Both the position numbers and the translations under genes were made by a program. Positions 1-28,260 of a stretch of 64,000 bases of DNA are shown here, piece by piece; the first letter of the stretch is position 1; each line of letters starts with the position of its first letter. The notes beneath the pieces were generated by a model. It made no database searches and was not told the DNA's origin. It was given only the letters and a program-made list of their open reading frames with translations. The DNA comes from Trematomus loennbergii. Lineage: Eukaryota; Chordata; Actinopteri; Perciformes; Nototheniidae. The stretch is taken from assembly GCA_012861695.1 (NCBI GenBank), contig JAAOOA010000097.1, forward strand, positions 211,001 to 275,000, written 5' to 3'.

Positions 1-256
1 TGACCGGTGAAAGAAACTGAAACTGAAACTCTGCCGCACGGTCCCCTCGTTCCTTGGAAGAGGCGGAGAGGTGGGTGTTTGTCATCTGCTGGTGGACTAA
101 CCGGAGAGAATTACAGTGCTTGCCTCGACGGGCAAGCGTTTGCAGCGGGAGCAAACGCTTGCCTCGGGGGGAGAAAAAAAGTCACAGCGGAGAATAAACA
201 GAAGGGTAACCATGGTAACTATGGGCGGGAAGTCTTCTTCGCTGCTTTTGTGGCAG
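1..256. other. Unclassified sequence at window edge
   Basis: It contains an imperfect inverted pair around 118-162 (cttgcctcgacgggcaagcgtttgc and gcaaacgcttgcctc) and no recognisable exon. It abuts the truncated left side of the first MITE copy and may be part of a longer version of that element. Confidence 0.3.
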
Positions 257-591
257 ACTACAGCACCACTTACAGGCCTGGCATATGTACTACAGCGTCT
301 CCAGCGCTTTCGAGCGGCAATGGCCGGCCATGGCCCAACCCCACATTCCCCTGATAGGTGGAGAGTTGGCCCAATAGCCGTAGCGCCACCGTCCTGACGT
401 CAGGACAGTGTTCAAATCTGGATCAGTTTTTATCAGATCCGTTGCAGCCCCTTTTTTAGAGATTTGGGTATGGAGGAAAATAGAGAGGGTTGTGTTTTCT
501 GACACTTGGTGAGTTCCCTGGAACACCGGGGACACATATTCATGTATAAAAGACGTACAAAAGTGCATTTTGCATGATAGGTCCCCTTTAA
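257..591 (+). mobile_element. TTAA-flanked MITE, copy 1 (left end missing)
   Basis: It matches the other copies from cagcaccacttacaggcctggcatatg to the right terminus GCATGATAGGTCCCCT, followed by TTAA at 588-591. The left terminal inverted repeat is replaced by unrelated sequence. Confidence 0.8.
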
Positions 592-604
592 GTGATGAAA
601 ACTG

Positions 605-965
605 AAATAAGACTAAAACATGTTTTTCTTCCTAATGCTCAAAGACGCTTTACATAAAATCTGAACAGAAACAGTACAAAGAAAACACAAAACATAAAGA
701 GTAGTCCTAATCCAACTGCGGATTTCAGATTTGTCACAGTTTAGTTTCAGAAAGTTGTTTTGCATCCATGTTTTGATGTCAGTGAGGCAGTTGGTGTGTT
801 GGGAGTGGGTGGTTGCAGAAATAGTTTTTGTAGACATGTAGAAATGGGTGTCGTTGGTGTAACAGTGGAACCGGAGTTGGCTGACGGGTTCCAAGTGGGA
901 TGATGTAAATGATGAAAAGCAGCGGACCAAGTACAGAGCCCTGGGGGACGCCATGAGTGACATTC
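605..965 (-). mobile_element. LINE reverse-transcriptase relic (L2/CR1-like)
   Basis: On the minus strand one frame reads GVPQGSVLGPLLFIIYI. After a frameshift another reads FHCYTNDTHFYMSTKT and LTDIKTWMQNNFLKLNCDKSE. These are the RT palm motifs of fish non-LTR elements. The catalytic YADD is degraded to YTND, so the copy is dead. It then fuses to a tail unlike RT, showing internal deletion. Confidence 0.75.
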
Positions 966-1089
966 AGTGACTAAATGAGTTTAGGTTAGACATCAGCAAC
1001 AACATAAACTCAAAATACCAAACTAAAAACACTGCAGAATTGCCTTTGTGAACTATATCACTGGATTCAAAGGCTCAAGATACAAAGGT

Positions 1090-1187
1090 TTTAATAATAT
1101 ATGCACATAAGCTACAATGTAGAAATGGCAATGAAAATCTTATGACCTGAGCTCCTCCAGCAATGCAACATAGTCATATAATAAAAT
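1090..1187 (+). repeat. Dispersed repeat, left part (split by hAT element)
   Basis: The segment (ctacaatgtagaaatggcaatgaaaa...) continues after 2124 and has a second copy at about 47765-48045 inside a pitpna intron. The hAT insertion at 1188-2123 splits it. Confidence 0.6.
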
Positions 1188-2123
<936 letters not shown>

Positions 2124-2131
2124 AATAAAAT

Positions 2132-3690
2132 ACAAAAATACAAATAAAAAGAGTGCAAGAAGTCTATATACACGTAAATAGCATATAATACAAGAACAGA
2201 ATGTAAAATTAAATATTGTACAGTAAGATGACAAACAGATTAATGTTTGTCGAGACTGCTAAAGCACTTTTGTTGCCTGTGGGGAAAAACACATTATAGC
2301 AGGTCATATATCTTGTATTACCCTCAATGGGCAAGTACATTGAATATTTATGAAAATGTATTAATGCTATTTTCTTATCCTTCTTTTCTAATTCATTTCA
2401 ATCGAAGCATAACAACTTCAAAGTGACCGTAAATAGACTTTGAGCAATAATAAAAAGGGGCAAAAGCAAAACAACTACAAAGACACACAATTATTACAAA
2501 AAGACAAATAATTACCACGGATAAAAAGCTATAAAGACCAAAGCAAAGTGACCTAAAAAGACCTCGAAGAGATGCAACATTTATGAGAAACGACACCAAA
2601 AGGCCAAAATAGAGACTTCAAATTAACATAAAGAGGGTCAAAACAACCTCAAAGACACAAAGGAAAAACAAGATAGAGAGATCAACGATAAACAACATGA
2701 CTATACAAAGTAAAGAAGGCCTTCAGGGGTGATTTTGCAAAATGCAAAAACCGTCTTCAGTGACACAGCAACATGCATAAAGCGGAGATAGAGAGATACA
2801 ACTCAGCAATTTCTATTATTACACAGAGATCTTGATCTATTTAATAACTGTTCGTCTTGTACCAGGCGGGGTATCACGTTAAATACAAAAAAGATTATAG
2901 CTTAATCGTTCTGTTACAACACGGTCATTCGAGGTCGTTGTTAATTCCTTATATTTTAAAACGCTTATGTTTAAATATTATCAAAGCATAGTGTTTAACA
3001 GCAGTCATCTCAAGTCAGTTGTATTGCCCTCATAAAAAAGTGCAATAAAACAGTGGATGCTAACCTGCATATGGGGCAATTTGCACAATTAGCATACATT
3101 GCGTTAGACAGTTTTTTTTTTTTTTGAGGATGCTGAGTCCATTTCCGAAATTTTCAGGGTAATGAATGGCAGTTTTAACCAGAAAATGCCAACATTTGTA
3201 CTCTCTGTGGGCTGATTTTTATACATTTTTGGTCGATTTGGACGATTTAGGGGACTTTTGATTGGACAGATTGCTTATTTATTTGAAAAAGATTGTCTTG
3301 AGTAGAGGTAATCATTTTCATTTTGTTCCCTCTATATCCAATGGTTGCAACACTACTCATCGTAGTCGAAATCAGCCCACAGAAGAAAACAGATATTGCC
3401 GCTTTCTGGTAACATTTTAAGGAACTAATAAGAGCATCAAAATGACCATACAAGGTAAAGAAGGCCTTCAAGGGTGATTTTGCAAAATGCTAAACTGTCT
3501 TCGGTGACACAGCAAAATGCATGCAGCAGACATAGAGAGATACAAATACTTTAAATATATGAGTGTGTGTTGTACAGACATATTACTTTAATATAATCAT
3601 AATAATCATAATGTATATATTACTTACTTATATATATATATCTATAAAATCATAATGGACACTTTACAATTCATAACATATCATAACAAA
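2132..3690. other. Intronic or intergenic AT-rich DNA with degenerate repeats
   Basis: At 2400-2720 there is a degenerate ACAAAATGACCACAAAGAG-type repeat, also seen at 12480-13095 and, inverted, at 33650-34560. A ~105-bp segment at 2698-2805 recurs at 3440-3545 (aaagaaggccttcaRgggtgattttgcaaaatgc). No exon is seen. Confidence 0.5.
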
Positions 3691-3699
3691 AGGTTAAAA

Positions 3700-4868
3700 A
3701 CCGTAGGTGGCTAACATTAGGCTATAAAGGAACTACAGCACGGTCACATGACTTCACGTCACCACCGCTAAGCTAAAGGTGGCTAACATTAGGCTATAAA
3801 GGAACTACAGCACGGTCACATGACTTCACATCACCACCGCTAAGCTAAAAGTGGATAATGTTGGGCTATAAAGGAACTACAGCACGGTCACATGACTTCA
3901 CGTCACCACCGCTAAGCTAAAGGTGGCTAATGTTGGGCTATAAAGGAACTACAGCACGGTCACATGACTTCACGTCACCACCGCTAAGCTAAAGGTGGCT
4001 AATGTGGGCTATAAAGGAACACAACACGGTCACATGACTTCACGTCACCACCGCTAAGCTAAAGGTGGCTAACATTAGGCTATAAAGGAACTACAGCACG
4101 GTCACATGACTTCACATCACCACCGCTAAGCTAAAAGTGGATAATGTTGGGCTATAAAGGAACTACAGCACGGTCACATGACTTCACGTCACCACCGCTA
4201 AGCTAAAGGTGGCTAATGTTGGGCTATAAAGGAACTACAGCACGGTCACATGACTTCACGTCACCACCGCTAAGCTAAAGGCGGCTAATGTTGGGCTATA
4301 AAGGAACTACAGCACGGTCACATGACTTCACGTCACCACCGCTAAGCTAAAGGTGGCTAATGTTGGGCTATAAAGGAACCACAACACGGTCACATGACTT
4401 CACGTCACCACCGCTAAGCTAAAGGTGGCCAATGTTGGGCTATAAAGGAACTACAGCACGGTTACATGACTTCACGTCACCACCGCTAAGCTAAAGGTGG
4501 CTAATGTTGGGCTATAAAGGAACTACAGCACGGTCACATGACTTCACGTCACCACCGCTAAGCTAAAGGTGGCTAATGTTGGGCTATAAAGGAACTACAG
4601 CACGGTCACATGACTTCACGTCACCACCGCTAAGCTAAAGGTCGCTAATGTTGGCTATAAAGGAACCACAGCACGACATGACTTCACGTCACCACCGCTA
4701 AGTTAAAGGTGACTAATGTTGGGCTATAAAGGAACTACAGCACGGTCACATGACTTCACGTCACCACCGCTAAGCTAAAGGTGGCTAATGTTGGGCTATA
4801 AAGGAACCACAGCACGGTCACATGACTTCACGTCACCACCGCTAAGCTAAAGGTGGCCAATGTTGGGC
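3700..4868 (+). repeat. 72-bp minisatellite, locus A (~16 copies)
   Basis: The unit GGGCTATAAAGGAACTACAG... ACGGTCACATGACTTCACGTCACC... GCTAAGCTAAAGGTGGCTAATGTT repeats every 72 bp with few changes. The same unit forms arrays at 15023-16740, 38200-38776 and 62090-63775. Confidence 0.95.
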
Positions 4869-5361
4869 TTGCCTGTTTACCACATTCAGACACATTTCAG
4901 TAGCTTCCATTCATATCAGTTGTTTGATGTTTCTGTTTTACAGCTAAATGTTTGTCTTCTTGTGTTAAAAACAATCTCACCTGTCTGTTAAACTCAGTGG
5001 TTCCCAAACTGTTTCACTCAGGCCCCTTTGGGTAATTGGAAGTATTTTCTAGCCCCCAAACCCGGTTCCCACCTACATTGGTAAGATTAAATATATATAG
5101 TTGTACAAACATTACATTTTTATCCATAATATAACAAGACACAAAGATCCAACTATAATTGTAGAAGTTATTATGAATTGAACATGAACAAAAGTGCTTG
5201 TATTGGCAAACGATCCTGTGCCATTGTGAAATAATTAGGCCTTATTGAAACTAGTAGGCCTTCTTCCCATAGTAGTAGATTTTTAAATTCACATTATTTT
5301 TGGGAAAATATGTGAATATAGGAAAAAAGTATTATTCTATATTTGTGTGTGTGTGTCTGTG

Positions 5362-5392
<31 letters not shown>

Positions 5393-5760
5393 TTGAGTGT
5401 GTTGTGTGTGCGCACGTGTGCTTTAAAGTTTAAAGACCCCATAAAGCTCAGTTTATAACTCGAACCCTGGTTAAAACTGATCCTGAAAATGTCTGAAATG
5501 GACTCAGCGTCCTCAATAACCCCCAAAACGTTCTCAACTATCTGCATAGGATATAATGCTGAATAATTCTAATTACACAACTTGTGCTAATAGTGCAAAT
5601 TGCCCAACATATGCAAGTGAGAATCCAGGCCATGAAAAGTGATCCGTTATCTGAACGATGAGGAAGTGATATTGTGTGAACCTGATGATGCTGCAGAAAC
5701 TTCATGACACAACAAATCCACTTCTCCACCAACTGGACCAAAGGTCATCTTGTTATTTAG
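4869..5760. other. Non-coding stretch, no exon seen
   Basis: It contains a half of a hAT-like terminus at about 4997 (cagtggttcccaaactg), a degenerate (TG)n at 5343-5413 and AT-rich DNA. No confident element boundary or exon. Confidence 0.4.
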
Positions 5761-5789
5761 GATCTTCTGGCAGGGAAGCAGCAGAGAGA

Positions 5790-7205
5790 TGGCAAAGTAC
5801 ACACATCCTTTACTCAAGTAGAAGTACAGATACTCGTGTTTAAAAATACTCTGGTAAAGTAGAAGTACTGACTAAACTTCTTTACTCAAGTAAAGTAAAG
5901 AGGGCTTTGAAATGTACTTCAGTAAAAAGTACCCATAACTAGCAGCTGTTTTAAAGAGTACCTGACCTCCCTTTATATTAATAGAACAATAATGTCATTG
6001 TTAGCTAATGAATGTTTCCATGCTGAACAACGGCAACATGACAACGTTTTCATTGGTCCCTCTTCTTTAGAGAAGACCAGGAAATGATGGATACACGGAT
6101 CGTGTTCAAATCAATAGGCACGCAATGACTCTAAATAATAATGATCACGCCACCAAACACACATTCAAACTAAAGGAACCAGCCTGTTTGGGAAATGTGA
6201 GAAGTAGAAAGTACAGGTATTTGGTTCAACATGTAAGAAGTAGAAAGTACAGGTATTTGTTCAACATGTAAGAAGTAGAAAGTACAGGTATTTGTGTTCA
6301 ACATGTAAGAAGTAGAAAGTACAGGTATTTGTGTTCAACATGTAAGAAGTAGAAAGTACAGGTATTTGTGTTCAACATGTAAGAAGTAGAAAGTACAGGT
6401 ATTTGTGTTCAACATGTAAGAAGTAGAAAGTACAGGTATTTGTGTTCAACATGTAAGAAGTAGAAAGTACAGGTATTTGGTTCAACATGTAAGAAGTAGA
6501 AAGTACAGGTATTTGTGTTCAACATGTAAGAAGTAGAAAGTACAGGTATTTGTGTTCAACATGTAAGAAGTAGAAAGTACAGGTATTTGTGTTCAACATG
6601 TAAGAAGTAGAAAGTACAGGTATTTGTGTTCAACATGTAAGAAGTAGAAAGTACAGGTATTTGTGTTCAACATGTAAGAAGTAGAAAGTACAGGTATTTG
6701 TGTTCAACATGTAAGAAGTAGAAAGTACAGGTATTGTGTTCAACATGTAAGAAGTAGAAAGTACAGGTATTTGTGTTCAACATGTAAGAAGTAGAAAGTA
6801 CAGGTATTTGTGTTCAACATGTAAGAAGTAGAAAGTACAGGTATTTGGTTCAACATGTAAGAAGTAGAAAGTACAGGTATTTGGTTCAACATGTAAGAAG
6901 TAGAAAGTACAGGTATTTGTGTTCAACATGTAAGAAGTAGAAAGTACAGGTATTTGTGTTCAACATGTAAGAAGTAGAAAGTACAGGTATTTGTGTTCAA
7001 CATGTAAGAAGTAGAAAGTACAGGTATTTGTGTTCAAATGTAAGAAGTAGAAAGTACAGGTATTTGGTTCAACATGTAAGAAGTAGAAAGTACAGGTATT
7101 TGTGTTCAATGTAAGAAGTCAAAGTAAAAAGTCGTCAGAAAAAAGTAGTGGAGTAAAGTACTGATACCAGAACAATGTACTTGAGTACAGTAACAAAGCA
7201 GACAT
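5790..7205 (+). repeat. AAGTA-rich dispersed repeat with 37-bp minisatellite (~25 copies)
   Basis: The core 6205-7120 repeats GTAAGAAGTAGAAAGTACAG GTATTTGTGTTCAACAT (37 bp) nearly perfectly. Both flanks (ctttactcaagtagaagtac and tgtacttgagtacagtaac) belong to a dispersed family also seen at 13850-13940, 17040-18000, 31480-32155 and 57755-58410. Confidence 0.9.
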
Positions 7206-8846
7206 TTTTGGTCCAATTAATCCGGTTAGTTAATTTGTGAGGGTGAGTGGGTTCAAGTAACTTCCTAACAAGCTGCCCCCCCCCCCCAAAACCCTCCATA
7301 TGCCCCCCTGTGGAGCACAGCAGCAGATAGGGGGGGGGGACGAGGACATGAGAGGGGATAATTATCCCTTCAATCTCAATTTAAATCTTGCACAGTTCAC
7401 ATCAGGACAAAGACGATAAAAACACCTTGAAATGGTGAAAGTTAGGTCTGGATATGAGTTTTATCCCAACACTGTACTAAATGCAAAATAGATGATTACA
7501 GCTTTAAAAAGTATGCTTTTATGTGCTTAATTTAGACAAATATTACGTTTGTTATGAATAAAACTAGTGCTGGAGAGGCTTTTATCTGACTTTTTTCTAT
7601 TTAAATATTTTGTATCACTATTATGGGGCTATATGAATGCACTTGTGGGTGATTTGGAGCACCTCTGCACTTTGTTCTAATTAAATGTGTTTCTATCATT
7701 ATTATGGGACTATAGAAACAAGAACAGCTTTTTGAGATAACAAATGTGTTGGCGTCTAAATTGTATAAACATTTAGTGAGTTTATTTGAATTAATCCATT
7801 CGTTTTTGGGGATTTTCTTAAACTTCATTTTTCGATTTTTGTTACTTTACTTATTTACTTGACTTGTGACAGTGTTGTATGAGTACTTTGTTTTTAAGTA
7901 AAGCATCTTAATATTTCTTCCAGCACTACATATTTCCATCTGAAGTGTTCTTGAGTAGCTGAAAATGATAATACTTGAGTGTTAAGGAATAATTCTTCTA
8001 GATATCTAACCTTTTGCTCTGTGACGTTTTATGATCTCCTCTGACGTCTGTTATCTCCTTTAAGGAAAGGCCTTGGTGCCATATGTGTTGTTGTTACCAG
8101 TTTGTGACCGGTCAACTTGTCTGGCACGAAGGGTACTTGTTGTGAGAGCGCTGAGGCACTTCTTTATCAGTGTTTCTAAGATGTGAAATCTTGAGGCCAT
8201 GAGTGTCGGACGCAGGTGGTTCAGTGTTCCCAGCTGTCCAGGCACGTCCTCCTTTCTCCAAGTTAAGAGTCGAGCGTCATTATGCAAGACTCTCTCTGCT
8301 GCACTTCAAACACTCTGCAGAAAGTACAGCATGTCCTCTGCGCTTCCTGTCAATACGGTGTGAAATATTTAAGACCTTTAACGTTTAGCAGAGCTTGTGG
8401 GTTTCAGAGGATTGTAGTGTCAACACAGATTGTTTTTTAAAGCAACCAGAAGAACAGTTGCATGAAAAGAGAGCTGCTCAAAGTCAGCCAACAGACTCTT
8501 AAATGTCACAACAATATTTACTGTATTGACAGGGTGACTCTATAAATAAATCTAGGTAATGGAAAAATGGCTTGTAGATTTTAAAATAGCAGCTTGTGCA
8601 GGATGGACCGTGTATCTCAAAGATGACTTGGAATAATCCTTTATTTACAAACAGTCATCAATTTCTGAAAAATGCGTACATTTCCACATGATTTTTTTTA
8701 AATCATCTCCTTTTTCGAAAATATATTTAAAACAAAAAATGAACTCATTGTTTTAAACATTATCTGCTTTTCAAAAAATGACCTGACTTTTAAAAATAAT
8801 GTTTTATTTTCAGAAATAACTTCAATTTTCAAAAAATAAAATTCAC
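7206..8846. other. Non-coding AT-rich stretch
   Basis: It contains a poly(C)...poly(G) hairpin-forming pair (7276-7287 and 7330-7339). No exon of slc43a2 was recognised. It may be intron. Confidence 0.4.
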
Positions 8847-8850
8847 TTAA

Positions 8851-9918
8851 AGGAGAGGTGTCATGGCCATTTCCACTGATCATAATTCCATTGTTGAGGT
8901 CTACTAAAATAGATTTATACTGTGCATTGTTCCAAACTCACATTGGTTTCTCAAACAGCATCTCTGTAAACTACGTGTATTCACTGAATGTCACTCTCTG
9001 CCTTTAACGGCTCGTTGTAGCTCCAATAGCTCCAGCCCCCACCCTCCCTGTGAGCACAGTGTGCTCTGATTGGTCGGGACGTTGTGAATCGCGCTGAGCT
9101 CCGTGGAGGTGTTGTTTCCTTGTTCAGGATACATAGCGAAACACAGCCAAACTCATCCTGAGCACACACAAAGTCACAGTCGAAGTAAAAACAATAAGTG
9201 TGGCTTGATATTGAGTAAGAAAAAGGTTGATAAACGCTGTGAGAATGGGTCTGCAGAGAGAATGGGTCTGCAGAGAGAATGGGTCTGCAGAGAGAATGGG
9301 TCTGTAGAGAGAATGGGTCTGCAGAGAGAATGGGTCTGCAGAGAGAATGGGTCTGCAGAGAGAATGGGTCTGCGGAGAGAATGGGTCTGCGGAGAGAATG
9401 GGTCTGCGGAGAGAATGGGTCTGCGGAGAGAATGGGTCTGCAGAGAGAATGGGTCTGCAGAGAGAATGTGTCTGCAGAGAGAGTGGGTCTGCAGAGAGAA
9501 TGGGTCTGCAGAGAGAATTTTGCCGTGATCCCAACTGTCTGTTATCAGCCTGCAGCCAGGGAGGAGAATCAGCTGAGCTGCCTGCTCCCTGCACACAGAT
9601 GTGTGTGTGAGGAAGTCCGTGGATTGGTCAATTTGGACCAATCAGCTGGGCTTAACGTCACGGCTCCGCGGACGTAACGTAACGGCTCTTCGGGATTGGT
9701 CCATTTCGTTCCGGGTACGGCATGATGCCGTACCCGGAAGAATCAAATGGGCAATGACGTATCTCCAACGAGGCGTTTTGGGGAGGTATTTTCTGTGTTA
9801 GAGTTTTACTCGCTACAGGGTGTACTTTGAGGGTTTTGACTCTGCACACCGTTTACATGCATAAAAACCTTCATAACAAGGGGACGGGTAATAACCGGAA
9901 AAGCATGACACCTCTCCT
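8851..9918. mobile_element. TTAA-flanked TIR element carrying a 17-bp array
   Basis: Termini AGGAGAGGTGTCATG and CATGACACCTCTCCT are perfect inverted repeats. TTAA lies on both sides (8847-8850, 9919-9922), the target duplication typical of piggyBac-type elements. It contains a 17-bp array at 9243-9520 and a palindromic ccgggtacggca/tgccgtacccgg near 9710-9737. It ends 139 bp before slc43a2 exon A. Confidence 0.85.
9243..9520. repeat. 17-bp minisatellite GAATGGGTCTGCAGAGA (~16 copies)
   Basis: Nearly perfect tandem copies, four with CGGAGA in place of CAGAGA. Because 17 is not a multiple of three and the unit lacks stops, several frames on both strands stay open; these are not genes. Confidence 0.95.
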
Positions 9919-10057
9919 TTAATGAATACAAGCTCGCTTTTTTATTTGTATTTTTGTATTTGGGATTGTGGGAAAGGGTATTTCGATCTCTCTGTCTGTA
10001 CACACAAACTGAAAGATTGATTATTGTTAGTAACCACATATCTCTTCTTCTCTTCAG

Positions 10058-24639
<14,582 letters not shown>

Positions 24640-24662
24640 GGGCGAGATACACCCCAAAATAC

Positions 24663-24663
<1 letters not shown>

Positions 24664-24726
<63 letters not shown>

Positions 24727-24731
24727 AGAGG
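24664..24731. repeat. (GA)n microsatellite
   Basis: About 68 bp of GA, 25 bp after the slc43a2 stop, in the 3' UTR. Confidence 0.95.
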
Positions 24732-24844
24732 TAACCTCAGAAGAAGAAATCCTCTAATTTCCTTCACTCCATTTCACTGCCAATAAGGATTGGTCGAATC
24801 AACACCACTGTGACACCAAGTCTCACTGATGCTGTACACACTGG

Positions 24845-25386
<542 letters not shown>

Positions 25387-25449
25387 TAGGGCATTAATAT
25401 AGTGGCAGTATTGGTAGCAGGTATCAACGTTATGATGCCAGAGAACGAG

Positions 25450-26105
25450 CTGGCCCCAGATCAGGGACGTGCACAAAAACATGTTTTATTTTTGTTATAA
25501 CTTACAGCAAATTAAATTGAATACAATGTGTTGAGAGGCATTTCTCCGCAGGACAGTAGAACACTTAACTTGCAAATAAATGCATTGTCAAAAATAGGAA
25601 AACAATACAATACAAATTGGATAATTGCAGAAAAAAAGGCATATTTTGGAATATTGGAAATTGGATTTATGTTATGTTTACAATAAAAGTCTTCAGTTAG
25701 AAAGTGCTGACCCCAGATCAGGGACGTGCACACATTTGTGATAGACATGCCTCTGCGAGACACAGAGAGCTGTAAACAACTAATAAATAGTATTTTCTCA
25801 GTGGAAAACTTTGCAGAGGATTCTCAAAAGAAATGCATTGGAAATACTATCATAAAATTGGGGAAAATAATAAAAAAAAAGGAAAAATAATAAAATAATT
25901 GGGGGGAATAATCAAAGAATCGACAAAATTATCTAAAATTGGGAAAAATACAGAAAATCTACATCTTTTTTAGATTTGAGATTGCCTTTACGTTGACTTA
26001 CACTAAAAGTCTGCAGTGTCTTTTTTTCCAAGTGATTGAAAGACTGTGGTTAGTTCAAGTACATGCTGTAAAATCAGACTATAGCCACTCGGTGCACGTC
26101 CCTGA
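25450..26105. repeat. Repeat with cagggacgtgcac termini
   Basis: cccagatcagggacgtgcaca occurs at about 25454 and 25711; the inverted gtgcacgtccctg is at about 26093. This suggests a DNA element whose left end is duplicated. No clear target duplication. Confidence 0.4.
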
Positions 26106-27184
26106 ATTTATTACCTTTCCCTCACTGCAGGAAATCTACTTTTTTTTTAACGTCTGCTTTTTGTTCCACTCGTGATTTGTGTGTTTTGAAATACTGTGTT
26201 TCTTTTTCTCAAACGTATTTTCTTGCAATATGATCGCTGATATTGAATCTTTGCTCCCTACAGTATATATATATATCATTTTGGCGGTGTGTGTGAGGAA
26301 ATAGAGTAGGTAGACAAAGATATTAGACATGGTGTGTGTGTGTTTAAAGTGTGTTTGCCACCAGCTACACACACACACACGTCAGGATTTGTTGTAGCAA
26401 TAAGTGCTTCTGTGAGGTGTAGAGCTCAAAGTCACCAGGTGCTAATTGAACCCATTGTGTTATTGCCGTTAATCCAATTAACTAAAAGGAGATGGTTTGT
26501 GTTCGACACAGGTTACAGTTTCAGATAACTTTACACTTTGATATCTTTTGCGGTAACACAAAACAAACACCTCTAAAGGACTTATATATATTGAGATTTT
26601 CTTGAAGGCAGCAGGCTAATAACTTCCTGAAAGAGCTTCTGAGAAAAGTGAGATTTTAGAAAAACAACTTAAGAAAATTCATATTTGTCTTTGAGTAAAC
26701 CCAATTAAATTGTTGTATCTACAGTTTAGATGTTTTTCAGAACTCAGAAACTTGTTTTTAACTACAAGTTTTTATCTCTCTTCCTTCTTCTCTAATAACT
26801 ATAAAAGTACAAAGTAAAAAAAAAAACATAATAGCCTCGACCATGGTCTTTCGTCAGGGACTCATTCTATATCTTTCTAGAGAAACCCCTGATATGTAAG
26901 TTGAGTTTTATTCAGCCTGCTGCCTTTAAGAAGCTCCTCAGATAACGTCCAAACTCACAGAGGCACTTCCAAAGATGGCGGTGACCCTCAGAGTGCCTCT
27001 CTTCACTTTCTGTCAACATTTAAAATGTGTTTACACTGATCAGGTGTTCTTTGGATGAACCTAAACATAAACAAAGAAGGTATTTCCACACTGGCTTGCT
27101 TTCAACCTGTTTGTCTAACTGAATGTTTCCTAACTTTTTTAAACTAATTTGAATCAATCTTAATGAGTTAAGTCGTCACAACTT

Positions 27185-28040
27185 CAATTAAGTCCAACTT
27201 CAATTATGTCCAACTTCAATTAAGTCCAACTTCAATTAAGTCTAACTTCAATTAAGTCCAACTTTAATTAAGTCCAACTTCAGTTATGTCCAACTTCAAT
27301 TAAATCCAACTTCAATTAAGTCCAACTTCAATTATGTCCAACTTCAATTAAGTCCAACTTCAATTAAGTCTAACTTCAATTAAGTCCAACTTCAATTATG
27401 TCCAACTTCAATTAAGTCCAACTTCAATTATGTCCAACTTCAATTAAGTCCAACTTCAATTAAGTCCAACTTCAATTATGTCCAACTTCAATGAAGTCCA
27501 ACTTCAATTATGTCCAACTTCAATTAAGTCCAACTTCAATTATGTCCAACTTCAATTATGTCCAACTTCAATTATGTCCAACTTCAATTAAGTCCAACTT
27601 CAATTATGTCCAACTTCAATTAAGTCCAACTTCAATTATGTCCAACTTCAATGAAGTCCAACTTCAATTATGTCCAACTTCAATTAAGTCCAACTTCAAT
27701 TATGTCCAACTTCAATTATGTCCAACTTCAATTATGTCCAACTTCAATTAAGTTCAACTTCAATTAAGTCCAACTTCAATTAAGTCCAACTTCAATTAAG
27801 TCCAACTTCAATTATGTCCAACTTCAATGATGTCCAACGTAAATGATGTCCAACTTCAATTAAGTCCAACTTCAATTAAGTCCAACTTCAATTATGTCCA
27901 ACTTCAGTTATGTCCAACTTCAATTAAGTTCAACTTCAATTATGTCCAACTTCAATTAAGTCCAACTTCAATTATGTCCAACTTCAATGATGTCCAGCGT
28001 AAATGATGTCCAACTTCAATTATGTCCAACTTCAATTAAG
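27185..28040 (+). repeat. 16-bp minisatellite (AAGTCCAACTTCAATT)n, ~53 copies
   Basis: Alternating AAGTCC and ATGTCC variants of one 16-bp unit with occasional point changes. Lies in the presumed slc43a2 3' UTR. Confidence 0.95.
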
Positions 28041-28260
28041 TCGGTCAGAATCAGAATACCTAATAATAAAAATAATAAATGTACATTGTTACAGCAGAAA
28101 AGAGCCAAAGACACATAAGAAGCATGCATACAAAAGTATTTAAAAAGTTACACCATTTACAAGGAAAGAAAGCCTTTTTATAATACTTTCCGTGTTGTAT
28201 TTAGGTTCATCCGAAGAGTTATTTGTGAGTGTTTGTGTGCAGAAGACGGGAGTAAGAGTA

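Noticed and set aside
3700..4868. CRISPR-like array of evenly spaced repeats
   Set aside because: The units are contiguous 72-bp tandem copies with no variable spacers, and the DNA is vertebrate.
9103..9677. Long open frames on both strands with REWVCRENGSAERMGL-type repeats
   Set aside because: They are translations of a stop-free 17-bp minisatellite; a period not divisible by three keeps several frames open at once. No splice or family support.
27491..27751. 86-codon frame SNFNYVQLQLSPTSIM...
   Set aside because: Translation of the 16-bp array; no independent support.
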